Made by a program: the position numbers and the translations under genes
Notes under the pieces: model-generated
What the model was told of the DNA's origin: nothing
What the model saw: only the letters and a program-made list of their open reading frames with translations
The model's database searches: none
In this document: positions 34,511-44,340 of the stretch, piece after piece
Layout: every line of letters begins with the position of its first letter
Numbering within the stretch: the stretch's first letter is position 1
Origin: Anisodus tanguticus
Taxonomy: Eukaryota > Streptophyta > Magnoliopsida > Solanales > Solanaceae
Direction of reading: 5' to 3'
NCBI GenBank assembly: GCA_034509755.1
Contig: CM067547.1
Span: forward strand, 52,399,359 to 52,463,358
Length of the DNA: 64,000 nt

Positions 34511-35230
34511 CCAGTCCAGTTGCTTTGGCAGACTGAGTGTCCAATTTCTTTTCTGTCTTTCTTTTGGCCTTCAGATCATTTAAGACAAGGAAACTCTGGC
34601 TCACCTCACTAGGTGTCCACTACTTTTCTGCCTTTCTTTTGGCTTTCAGATCATTTAAGACTCTGGAAATTCTGGCCCACTCTAGTCGCCCGTAGGCTTT
34701 GTACGACTGAGTGTCCAATATCATCCTATCAAATAAATTCTGGCCCACTCTAGTCGCCCGTAGGCTTTGTATGACTAAGTGTCCAATATCATCCTATCAA
34801 ATGAACGATCTTCTGTCAAATGGTGTGAAAGGTTCAACATTTTAAGATAAGTCATTATCTTTTAGTCTTCTTCCTTTGAGATTGGTGCAAGAGTGGTAAC
34901 AGTTTTCTCAACGTTAGTGGATCTCTATCCTTCGTATGTGCGAACATACTTTACACACTTTTAATAATTACACTCAAAAGAACGGATCTTTTAAGTTTTG
35001 TTTACAATAGTCCAATCTTTAATCGGGAAGGAATGTGAGATTAAACTTTCGATTTTAAAGCGTAAGGAATATAAATTATTTCGGGAAAACATTTTCATAT
35101 TCCTCCTTACTTTAAGCCCTTTTTAATTAGACATCATTTAATCTTATTCTTGACAAGGAAGAAAAATTACTTATCCCAATTTTAGATTCTGGCCCACTTC
35201 AGTCTCTTTGTTGGACTGAGTGTCCATTTC
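34511..35230 (-). repeat. Tandem/dispersed repeats in copia linker
   Basis: Five copies of a CTGGCCCA...GAGTGTCCA unit occur at about 34511, 34596, 34670, 34739 and 35190. Two (34670-34798) are near-identical units of about 60 bp in tandem. Two others share a flanking block of about 45 bp (TTTCTTTTGGCCTTCAGATC). On the coding strand they give DTQS-K...VGQ-like peptides, so the polyprotein linker expanded by duplication. Confidence 0.7.
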
Positions 35231-35510
35231 CTCCTTACCATAATTCGGATCATTTGTCTGGGACAGATATAAGCCTTCTGCTTCAAGATAGAACCACATC
35301 TTCAGCTTCTTCTCTTGTCCAGTTGACATCCTCAGCCTCTCGTGGGCGCTTGTTCCCACCACTCTCGGGAGCGGTGACACCATGAACACCTTGACCTTCA
35401 ATAACATAATCAACACTATCTTCTACCAGAAAACCACAACTATAACCAGATTTGGTCACACAACTGTTGACCGATATCTTTCGAACACTATTACAATCTT
35501 GTCTTAAAAT

Positions 35511-36663
35511 TGTTGGATATAATTGTAGTACGAGAAGTAAATAAATATTACAAGTGTTCGAAAGGATGAATAAATAACCAATATTCAGAATTGCCGCAAG
35601 CTTGCTGAGTCTTGAATCTTGATAACCTGAAATCAAAAACACTGAATCTGGATTGTTACAATTGTGGCTGAGTCGAGAGATGACTCTCTGTCTTTAAGAC
35701 AAGATTACCCGTATATATACTTTTACGTTTGCGGGCAATAGTCTCCCAAGATAAAACAACAACTAATCAACACTACAAAGCAAATAGGTTGATTCTGACG
35801 AGGAAAACAAACACGAAATAACTTGCTGAAGAATGGAAAAAGAAGGAAGAGTTTTATGTTTGTCCACTGTTTTTGCTCACGTTTTTTGGACTGAGTTTTT
35901 GTTGTGTTCGTTCTCTCTTCTGTTTGTGTCTTTTTGTAGTCTCAATAATTGAGCCAAAGACTTTCAATATATAGTATAAGGAGAGGGACTTCTCAACTAC
36001 CAACTAATGATTGTTAATAGCCAAGTAATGGCCATTAGTGAGGAGTTAATCAACCAAGTAAATGATTGATTAATGTGCAACATAAATGAGCTTTTAGGGA
36101 GGAGTTATGTGTAGATTAATAGAGTTTTAACGCTCCAAAAACCAACCCAAACGACAGGCAAAAACTTTCTGCCTTCCGTCGTTCCCAATTTCATCTTTTC
36201 AGAAACTACAGGGACCAAACTGTAAATATTAAATAATTTGGGTCCAAAAGATAATATCAGAAGAAGCCCACGACCAACGACCGGACCGGCGGTGGCGCGC
36301 GTGTGGACTTAGCCTCGAACCCAAGCACATCTAGGTCCCCCTCCTTCAAACACATGGGTTACCCCTTGGGGTCCCAAACCCTTAGCCAATTTTGAGACTT
36401 ATAAAGAGAACAATTCTTTCTTTTCCCACCGATGTGGTAGATTTGTCCCACACCATATTTTCATGCCTCAAACACCTTATTTCGTGGACCAATATCACTT
36501 TCATTTCTTAACGAAATTTGACGATCCTTGGCCGTACGGTCATCTATTCACTTAGTAGATTATGCACGTGTGAAGAGACAAAGCCTCCAACATGCGGAAC
36601 CCTAGTGTTTAAGTCATTAAATATGGGTGGACGCACCTCCCTATCAAAGGCAAATTTCCAACA
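35511..36663 (-). repeat. LTR of truncated second-family copia element
   Basis: The LTR is 1,153 bp. On the minus strand it starts TGTTGGAAATTTGCCTTTG and ends in CCAACA. It shares with the three solo LTRs the GGGTAACCCATGTGTTTG-like block, a TATA-type box (near 36400) and the TATCTTGGGAGACTATTGCC module near 35745. It contains a single copy of the promoter block that is triplicated in the LTR at 55547-58610. Confidence 0.85.
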
Positions 36664-36694
36664 GAAAATACATAATTAAAACACTTGCTCAAAT

Positions 36695-36915
36695 TAATAA
36701 TATACTTTCTGACATTTTTCTATATTTAGTAATAATAATTTAATTTCAAACTTCTCATTTTATTCTTAACAAGATATTTATAGCTACCCAAATATTTTTA
36801 GACTTGTTTTAGATCATAATTTCAAAAGTCTTTTTTCCTTTTTTGAACTATGTGTCTAATCAAACAACTTCACATAAATTGGGACGAATGGAGTAATATG
36901 TACAGAATAACATTC
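36695..36915. other. Presumed remnant of the last pyrophosphatase intron
   Basis: This lies between the retroelement's flanking repeat and the last recognisable pyrophosphatase exon. The sequence CATAAATTGGGACGAATGGA at 36872 resembles a Stowaway right end. No terminal exon was found here. Confidence 0.4.
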
Positions 36916-37285
36916 TTACATGGAGTACTGGATGGCCTCAGCAGCAGTATTTGGAGGCAGGAACTCGTCAACAGCAACCTCTTTGTTCTCATTCTTCTTG
37001 TCTAATTAACGATTAGTCAAGAAAATCATCCTTCTAATTAGACGACACTTGCAAGAGATACATATGTATAGATTCACAGAAATAGTTAATTAAAAGAGTA
37101 ATTAAGAGCATACAATCTTCAAAGAAGCGACGGATTTCAGCTAAGCGGTGAGGGACAAGCTAGTTTATGTTAGTGTAGTGGCGATATTCTGGATCGTCAG
37201 CACACACTGCTATGATTTTATCGTCCTTCTCCCCCTGAATTGTCAAGAAATTCTGTTAGCTTTGGTCGGTAATGAGGAATTAGTA

Positions 37286-37392
37286 CTGCCTCCGTCCCAA
37301 TTTACGTGACACCTTACAGAATTCAAGAGTCAAACGAAGTTTTTTAGAATTTAACACTCGAAAATGTGACAAATAAATTGGAATAGAGGGAA
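37286..37392. mobile_element. Short Stowaway-type MITE in a PPA pseudogene intron
   Basis: The left end CTGCCTCCGTCCCAATTTAC and the right end, complement TTCCCTCTATTCCAATTTAT, are flanked by TA (37284-37285, 37393-37394). It is 107 bp and lies in the intron between exons 5 and 6. Confidence 0.8.
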
Positions 37393-38093
37393 TAGTAATT
37401 ATTAACCCTGAGGACTAAACTAGGAACCTGATCGATCATAGGCATACGTCCGATGGTTCTAGCTCGAAGGAAACAACCTGGGAGGACACGTTCCCGTTGG
37501 ACAAAAGTACATTTTTGTTCTATTTTACAATATTCCTCTAGAATAACACTTGAAGGTTTGGGATACTATAATAGGCTATCATAAATCCAACAGAACTTTC
37601 ATATATGTCCCCTATTTGCCCTGTTTTGTGAACATTCATTTACGTAACGTACCTGCATGAGAACTAATACATCCATGGGGTCACTATCTTCACATAGCGT
37701 TCAAGGAATGAAGCCATAGTTCTGAGGGTAAACCACTGATGAATATATCACCCGGTCAATCTGGGGAGTTAATAGGATTACATATATAAAGGGTAGATGA
37801 CAGATGTATAATATAATGTGAAGGACGACTCATATTGTAAGATTATTGTGTGATACCTTAATGAGATCAGTTTTCTTGTCAAGCTCATACTTGACTTTGC
37901 TTCCTTTTGTTATCTCAATTACCTGTAAAGATTGATGCAATGTATATGTATGTCATCGGATCACACGCAGCAATAATGTACGTAATTGAGCAGAGTGATT
38001 TAATTTAGCGTACTCATAACATTGAAAACGTTGGGAGCTTCAGGTCCTAATATCATTGAAGAAGCATCACAAAATGAAAGAGACAAAATTAAA

Positions 38094-38396
38094 TGTTAGA
38101 GATCCCATAATTACCTCTCTCATTATTATAATTGATATTGTATTATTGTAATTATAATTAGGATCTTGTAAATTAGTTAAAGATGATTAGTCTTCTAGAA
38201 TTGAATCACTTGATTATTATTCTCCCAAATATACAATATATATACATGGATCCTATGCTCGATTAATGGAAGACTACTCTAGAAGACTAATCATCTTTTT
38301 CTAATTTACAAGATTCTAATTATAATTACAATAATACAATATCAATTATAATAATGAGAAAAGTAATTATGAGATATTACCATAATTACTCTAACA
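38094..38396. mobile_element. Fold-back element with LTR-like TG/CA ends
   Basis: Arms of about 105-120 bp (38094-38200 and 38279-38396) are near-perfect inverted repeats sharing TTATTATAATTGATATTGTA and AGATGATTAGTCTTCTAGA. The left arm lacks about 17 bp after TGTTAGAG. Termini are TGTTAGAG and CTCTAACA with an exact 5-bp duplication TTAAA (38089-38093, 38397-38401), as for an LTR. Because flanking bases are partly palindromic, a TAA or shorter duplication with different ends is also possible. It lies in intron 1 of the PPA pseudogene. Confidence 0.7.
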
Positions 38397-38572
38397 TTAA
38401 ATAGTGTATGAAACACTGAAGAAAGAAATATGAGAGGGTACGTATACCTGTACGTACATATCTCGAGGTCATGCCAAGGATGGGCAACAACCGATCGTCT
38501 GGACAAAGATGAGAGGATCCTCTCATTCAAACGAGGGGCACCTCTTTGTTGATCACCGTTTTCATTGCTCAT

Positions 38573-39520
38573 CTTTTTCTATTCTCTATTATACTAAAAA
38601 TAGAAATTAATCAGATGCAATATATGAAGTACGACTTTAATATAGCGGAAATGAAATTTCAAATGATGTCTTGCCTTAGATTGAAAGAAATAAGAAGACT
38701 GAATTAAAGAAATGTATGTACTGTATATGAAATGAATCGATCTAATTAGCTAAGTGCAGAAGTTTCGTAATGTGATTATTGTGATTGTGTTATATAAGTT
38801 GAAAAGTACCCACGGGTGGGTTGGATATTACATTGAAGTCTTCAAGAGACCCTCCTTAATTTCCTCTTCCCTTTCCTTCTTTTATTATCTTCCATTAACC
38901 TGTTTTTCGATTTGCCCGGGGCCTCTCTCTCTCCTCGTGTGACATGCATGCATGCATCGACTTTCAGTTTTGTTTATTTGTTTTTTCAATTAAAGCGATT
39001 TCATAACTATAAAGAAAGACCTCTCTTAGAGTCCAAGGCTTAGATTAACAAGATAATTTTGTAGATATAAGATGAGGTTTTCGTCACTACACTCCATATG
39101 TTAAACTTACAATATAGTTCTTCTTCTTTTTTCAATTGAACTGAGCCTCCTTTCATTGATGTGCAAAAAGATATAATTCGAGTATAATATCTAAACTGTG
39201 TACATGATCATTGATTTTTTTTTTACTACGTGTGAGATATGCCACGTAATATGTGTGTGAGGAATTCATTATATGACAAGTGGAATGTGGGCCCCGAATA
39301 TCCAAACATTTTCACCAACCAGACCCTCAGCCTACCTCCCCCTTCATCAACTTTTGGTGGGACACTAGTGAAGTATCTTTGGTATTGGGATAACTTAAAC
39401 CCTTTAGCTAGCTTGTATCGGGGGAGCTTACTTCACTTCTTTTCTTGTTGTCACTTGCCAGGAGGGAAAGCAGCAGATAAAGAGCACCATCACCTTACTT
39501 AACAAAGGACATATGCAAAA
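38573..39520. other. Gene-free stretch upstream of the PPA pseudogene
   Basis: This is the former promoter side of the pyrophosphatase locus. I found no independent gene or delimited element. A short CATG repeat (CATGCATGCATGCAT) occurs near 38944-38958. Confidence 0.45.
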
Positions 39521-39539
39521 GAGAATATTGGTGCTTTAG

Positions 39540-41110
39540 CAAATATTATTCAAATAGATACCCCGAAGACAATATAAAGATCAAGCATATCAGAATAGGC
39601 AATTTTCTCCAATATGATCAAATCCAACAGCTTCCTGAGTACATTATTAAGCTGATCAACTCTACCAAGTTAGGGGACAATCTTATTCCTGATAAAGCCA
39701 TTTGGAAAACATCCTCTTCGGGACTTTTTACTATTGCCTCTGCGTGGCAACAAACTAGGGAATCAAGATGCAACTCTAATATTCTGAAAAATGTTGGCAT
39801 AAATTCTTGCCTTTTAAAATGTCCTTCCTAAGTTGGAGAATGCTAAAGAAAAAAATTCCCCTTTGATGATATTATTATTTTCAAGTTTCGCCAAAATTTT
39901 GCTTCTGTGTAACTGTTGCAAGAACCCTCAAGCAGAAACTATGCATCATAATTTTGTTGATGGAGAGTTGGCTAAAACTACTTGGAGAACTTTTAGAGGG
40001 CCTCTCGGCATTAGATGGGAGGATCAACCTATTCTTTCTTTATTCAACACTTGGCGGAGCTGTAAAGCTCAAAATTATATCATTCAGACTATCTTGAGCA
40101 TCACCCCCATTATTATAAGCTGGGAACTATGGAAAACAAGATGCGCTGCAAAGTATGGAGGTAAGAAATTATATATTTTCAGAGTTCATTATTTTATTCT
40201 TAACCATCTCAGGTGGGTCATTCAAACTCATAATATCAGTATCGATGGAATTTATACTTGGAATGGTATTTGTGATGTTCTTACCTCCCTCGCCCCTCGT
40301 ATTGTTTGTACAACTGTTGTGTGGAATACCTTTTGTTTGGTTGGGTGAAAATCAACAACCGTAGTAGGATGGAGAATGTAACAATTGGAGCAGGTGAAAT
40401 AGTTCAGAATCATAGGGGAGAACTCATTATGGCCTTTGAGCAGGGCCGTTCCTATACCTTTCGCTGCTCATTGGATTCAAACACGCGACCTCTCACTAGG
40501 GAAGAACTTTGAAAGGGAGCCCTCAACCGCTAGATCAAGACTCTCGTTGATAAAATTAGAGACATTTTTAATACATATCTTAATATTTAAAACCAATAAA
40601 AGAAAAATAAAAATTCTGGGCCCTGTGCGGTGGTGCCGCATTAACCGCCCAGGGACGGCTCTGCCTTTGCGCAAGGGCTGAGAAATGGCTCCAACAACTT
40701 GGCTGAGGCAAATGCAGGACTTTTTGGATTAAAATGGTGCTATGATAATGGTTATCATAGGATTGTGAAAGCGATTCCAAATTAGTGATTGATAAGATTC
40801 ACGGAAAGAATAAACCTCCATGGCACCTAGAAGATATCATCAGGGAGATCAAAGAGTTAAGTAACCTTCAATAATGCATATTTCAACATTGCTATCGAGA
40901 AGCGAATCAAATTGCGGATGCCTTATCCAAATGGAGTCACACAATCCATGACAAGATTATATACCGATCCAGTGCACCTCCAAGGACATCGATCGGACCT
41001 TACCGAATGGATAGGCTACAGGTACCTACTTTAAGACGAAAAGTCACAAAAACATTTATGTAAGACATGTGAACTAAGTGTTAGTTTTCATGTATCCAAT
41101 TTTTTTTTTT
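39540..41110 (+). pseudogene. LINE remnant: zinc-binding RVT and RNase H domains
   Basis: This is the 5'-truncated end of a plant non-LTR retrotransposon ORF2. The zf-RVT segment reads AIWKTSSSGLFTIASAWQQT, then PFKMSFLSWRMLKK and CNCCKNPQAETMHHNFVDG. RNase H then shows NHRGELIMAF, LAEANAGLFGLKWC and, near 40890, HCYREANQIADALSKWSH. Frameshifts occur near 39830 and 40350, and a hAT MITE interrupts it after IMAF. A T-rich block and TTTTTCAATAAGAAAAAATG near 41112-41130 may be the element's tail. The reverse transcriptase itself is missing. Confidence 0.82.
40441..40663. mobile_element. Short hAT MITE inserted in a LINE remnant
   Basis: The ends CAGGGCCGTTCCT and complement CAGAGCCGTCCCT form the terminal repeats. 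They are flanked by CCTTTGAG (40433-40440) and CCTTTGCG (40664-40671), 7 of 8 matching. Removing the 223-bp insert and one duplication restores the surrounding LINE RNase H reading frame, which independently supports the boundaries. Confidence 0.85.
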
Positions 41111-41299
41111 AATTTTTCAATAAGAAAAAATGGTGGTACTATTAAAAAAAATATCACTAGAATACTAATAGGATTTGGGATGAAATCGTAAACTAAATGA
41201 ATTTAACATAACTTTTTATCAAAAAAAAATATTCCCCTTCTTTACCACTTTTGAGTTTTGATTCATTTTTGTACGCCCATAAACATTAATCCACACAAC

Positions 41300-42581
41300 T
41301 AGGGGCGTCAAAATGGGTAAAAATATGGACATCCGCCAGATCAACCCAGTTAAAATGGGTTCGATATCCAATTCATTTAAAATGGATTCAATATGGGTCA
41401 ACTCATATTATTTATTTAAAATATGGGTAACTTAATTGATAAAATAGATAAACATAAATTTAGTAAAACAAGTTTCTTAAAAGTAAGGGAAAATGACTTC
41501 CTTAATTACATTAGGGAAACAAGTCCCACAAGTGGATTTTCACCAACCACCACCAAACCCACCCCCAACCACACCACCCCACACCCCACCACCACCACCC
41601 AACTCATCCCCTCCATCACCTCCAAAAAAATGTTTTTTTTAATTTTTTTTTGTTTTCTACACCACTCACCCCACCCCCACCCACATTCCACCACCCTCCA
41701 AAAAAATAATTTTTCTTTAAAAAAAATTAATTTTTTTATTTGATTTGTACACCTCCCTCTCCCCCCCCCCCCCCCCCCCCCCCCAACACCCTCCAAAAAA
41801 TTAATTTTTTCTTAAAAAAAATTATTTTGGTTTTCTACACCATCCACCCCCTCCCCCCTTCTCGCATCCCTATCCTCCCAAATTTTCACTTCATATATTT
41901 TATTTTACCTTTATAAAAACTTATAAAGAATGAAGAATTTGCATGGTTAAATTTGATGTGGGACGGATGGTGGATTGTGATTTTGGGGGGAGGGGGAGGG
42001 GCAAGGGGCGGGGTGGTGGTAAAAAAATTCCATATGAAATATATGAAGTAGAAAATTTAGGAGGGGATAGGCGGGGTTGAGTGGGGCTTGATGTGGGTGG
42101 GGTGAGGTTGGGGTGGGTGGTGGTGTGAGATAGGGGATGAGTGAAGATGAAGTGCATTCGAGGGTGGGGATGGGATTTGGTTGGAGAGTGGGTAGGTGGG
42201 TGGTGGAGGGTGGGGTGCAATTGGGTGGGAATGGTGGGGCTTAGGTAGTATTTTTCAAAAAATATTTTCTTAAAGGTCGTGTTATTGAAAACTTCGAAGT
42301 TCTATTCTTTCCGCAAATTTTGAGGTGCAACTATATACTAGAGATTGGATTTGTAGACAAGAATGTATAACTTTTTTCTCCATATTAGCTACATGAAGCC
42401 AACATCTTTAAAGTATATTTTTATAATATGGATAAATATGAATATCCATATTATCCGTCGGGTTAACTCATTTTTATCCGTGTTAAATATGAGCGGATTG
42501 GGTAATTAATCCGTTTTTGTTTAACTCATTTTCAACCTGCCCATATCCGACTGGACCGGCCCGGCCCGTTTGCCACCCCTA
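41300..42581. mobile_element. Non-autonomous hAT with low-complexity core
   Basis: The ends TAGGGGCGTCAAAATGGG and complement TAGGGGTGGCAAACGGGCC are flanked by an exact 8-bp duplication CACACAAC (41292-41299, 42582-42589). The core is strongly strand-asymmetric: C/A-rich CACCACCCC tracts and a C run at about 41761-41784, then G/T-rich GGGTGGTGG tracts around 41990-42220. No transposase remnant is visible. Confidence 0.9.
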
Positions 42582-42589
42582 CACACAAC

Positions 42590-42838
42590 CATCCCATCAT
42601 CCCAGTCCGTCCACACCGTGTACACCACCTCCAAAAAATCAATAGCCCTCCTTCTTTGCACATGGTGGTGGTTCATCTGAGAACCCCCCCCCCCGTCCTT
42701 GTTGGAGCCTGGAGGTGAGATGGTTACTTCAATAAGACATTATATATTCGTAAAACAAACTAGTCAAATTCGCAAGCTGGCTATTTTTCAGAGACCGAAA
42801 TCAAATACCATCAATCTACATTTTTATTTCAAACAAAC
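42590..42838. other. Short spacer before copia copy 3
   Basis: Nothing is recognised except a C run near 42685-42694. It ends at CAAAC, the likely left target-duplication copy of the next element. Confidence 0.5.
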
Positions 42839-43153
42839 TGTTAGTTATACCCGTGATATACATGGGTTTGTATACCATGTATATCATGGTTTCACAAGGC
42901 AAATTATCATTGTGAAACCGTGGTATACACGGTATACAAACCCGTGTATATCACGTTTTTGGAAGGTTTTAGTTAGTGTAAATATTATATTAAATTAGTA
43001 TTGTACACTTACCATAATTATATGATTCTTGTACAACTAGAATAGGGTTTTGGGAGTAGAATAGGAATAGGAATAGGATTTTCCTATTATGAAAAATTAT
43101 AAATTGTATATATACTCTTTCATTAATGAAAATAATCAAGGATTATTTCTTTA
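42839..43153 (+). repeat. 5' LTR of copia copy 3
   Basis: The LTR is 315 bp, starting TGTTAGTTATACC and ending TTTCTTTA. A hairpin of about 102 bp lies at 42853-42954. Downstream it shares the GTACACTTACCATAATTAT and TCATTAATGAAAATAATCAA blocks with the sibling LTRs, and a TATATATAC box near 43107. Confidence 0.88.
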
Positions 43154-43165
43154 TGGTATCAAAAG
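43154..43165 (+). other. Primer-binding site, copia copy 3
   Basis: TGGTATCAAAAG abuts the LTR. TGGTATCA matches the initiator tRNA-Met 3' end. Confidence 0.75.
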
Positions 43166-43281
43166 TCTAGGTCTCAAATTATCTCCCAAATTTTTGCCCC
43201 CTTTGCGTCGATTTCTAAGCCTCTCTTCTCGATTTTCATGCCCGGTGGTGCCTTCTCTCTTCCAAATCCCAACATCATGTC

Positions 43282-44340
43282 TTGTGTTTCTATTATGGCA
43301 AGAACACGTTTCACTCTTCCCTTACTGTTTCTAATATCAAGAATCACATTTCTATCATTCTTGAAATAGAAAACGTCAAATACGTGACGTGGGCCGAACT
43401 GTTCAAAGTCCATGCACGCCGCATCAAGTCCTCCATCACATTATCCCCGCGACTCCCGCGTATACAGAGGTGCCTAAACCCAAGGATGATCCTAAGTTAT
43501 GGACGACCCTTGATGCTACCGTTCTTCAGTGGATTTACTCCACTATCTCTACCGACTTGTTGCAAACGATTATCGAATCAGACGCTACGGAGATAGATGC
43601 TTGGAATATAGTGCGTGATATATTCCAAGATAATCAAACTTCTGATGTTGTTACCCTTGAGCAGGAATTCTCATACGTCAATATGGAAGATTTCCCTAAC
43701 GTTTCAGCATACTGCAAAAGGTTGAAAGAATTGGCGGACCAACTTCTCAACGTTGGAGCGCCCTCGTTACCAATGATCGTTTTGTCTTTCAAATGGTTGC
43801 ATGCCTGTCTGAGGCCTATAGTGGTGTTGGTACGTTTCTTCGTCAGAGCAGTCCTCTTCCGCAGTTTTATCAGGCCCGTTCCATGCTCACGCTCGAAGAA
43901 GCCGACTTAGCTAAGAAAGTGGCCTGGGGCCCCTTCTGTAGTTATGGTGACCGAGTACAACTTTTCTCCCTCCGTCTCCAATAATTCTGGACAAAATCAC
44001 AATAACTTTGGCGGCAAAAAGGGTCAGAATTGCAAAAATAATGGTAAAAATCGTGGTGGAAACCGAGGTGGAAATAACAGGGGTGGCAATGGGCCTCGGG
44101 GTAGTGGGCCGCAAGACAACTGGCACACGTCCCTGGGCCCAATAGCCCTATTACCCGTCATATGCTACTAACCCAAACTGGGCTCAGTTTCCGCCATCAA
44201 ATAGGCCCAGTTATTCAGGCCCACAGTGGACCCCGAGAGGAAATTCTAGGCCGGGGAAGTAAGCTGGCGTGCTTGGGCCTCGGCCCCACCATGCAGCGGG
44301 CCCCACCCCTACCGATATTGAAGCCTCGATGCACACACTT
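43282..44340 (+). pseudogene. copia Gag remnant, copy 3
   Basis: The capsid-like region reads through LWTTLDATVLQWIYSTISTD, TLEQEFSYVNMEDFPNVSAY and KRLKELADQLLNVGA with frame changes near 43440 and 43770. It is followed by MLTLEEADLAKKVA and the basic RGG-type tract (GKNRGGNRGGNNRGGN) near 44040-44090. No zinc knuckle is seen between this tract and the protease. Frameshifts prevent a complete product. Confidence 0.8.

Larger units (their letters stand above)
32799..35240 (-). pseudogene. copia linker, pre-integrase and integrase remnant
   Basis: On the minus strand, a region with repeated GGACACTCAGT...GGGCCAGA units (about 35240-34511) leads into a pre-integrase segment and an integrase. 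The latter shows INPQNKCEV, YMGDLKFIQNRGG and FIDDGTTYCILCLLKSKDEV (near 33146) and the C-terminal NLWGNAILTANAILNRT near 32880. Frameshifts, stops and the hAT insertion disrupt it. The motif set is copia, in a lineage unlike the three other full elements. Confidence 0.72.
32799..36663 (-). mobile_element. Truncated Ty1/copia element, second family, with one LTR
   Basis: This minus-strand copia element has its LTR at 35511-36663, followed by linker and pol sequence, and breaks off at the end of the integrase at 32799. RT, RNase H and the 3' LTR are absent. A 31-bp direct repeat flanks it (32768-32798 and 36664-36694), far longer than the 5 bp made by integrase. A hAT element (33526-34354) is nested inside. 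Its LTR belongs to the same family as the solo LTRs at 55547, 60144 and 62554. Confidence 0.78.
36916..38572 (-). pseudogene. Soluble inorganic pyrophosphatase (PPA-type) pseudogene
   Basis: Seven exons of a cytosolic plant pyrophosphatase (diphosphate to two phosphates, Mg-dependent) can be placed in phase: 38572-38458, 38046-38018, 37922-37857, 37760-37653, 37493-37428, 37234-37114 and 37001-36920. The N-terminus reads APRLNERILSSLSRRSV and HPWHDLEI. Exon 4 holds the signature EDSDPMDVLV with its metal-binding Asp residues. Defects: the exon 1/2 junction gives TGA where a Gly codon is expected; the exon 2 donor reads ATGAGT, not GTGAGT; exon 4 has TGA at 37701-37703 in place of the family's Arg (a CpG-type change); the exon 5 acceptor is GG, not AG; and exon 6 has TAG at 37160-37162. 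After the exon 7 donor (GTAAGA) the expected terminal exon ending in the family's VESLRR-like tail is absent. MITEs occupy introns. Clearly non-functional. Confidence 0.92.

Noticed and set aside
35283..35642. 119-residue minus-strand open frame as a host gene
   Set aside because: It starts inside the LTR at 35511-36663 and runs into the retroelement's internal region; no host domain is recognised.
38342..38572. 76-residue stand-alone protein
   Set aside because: Only the first 38 residues match pyrophosphatase exon 1; the rest reads into intron 1.
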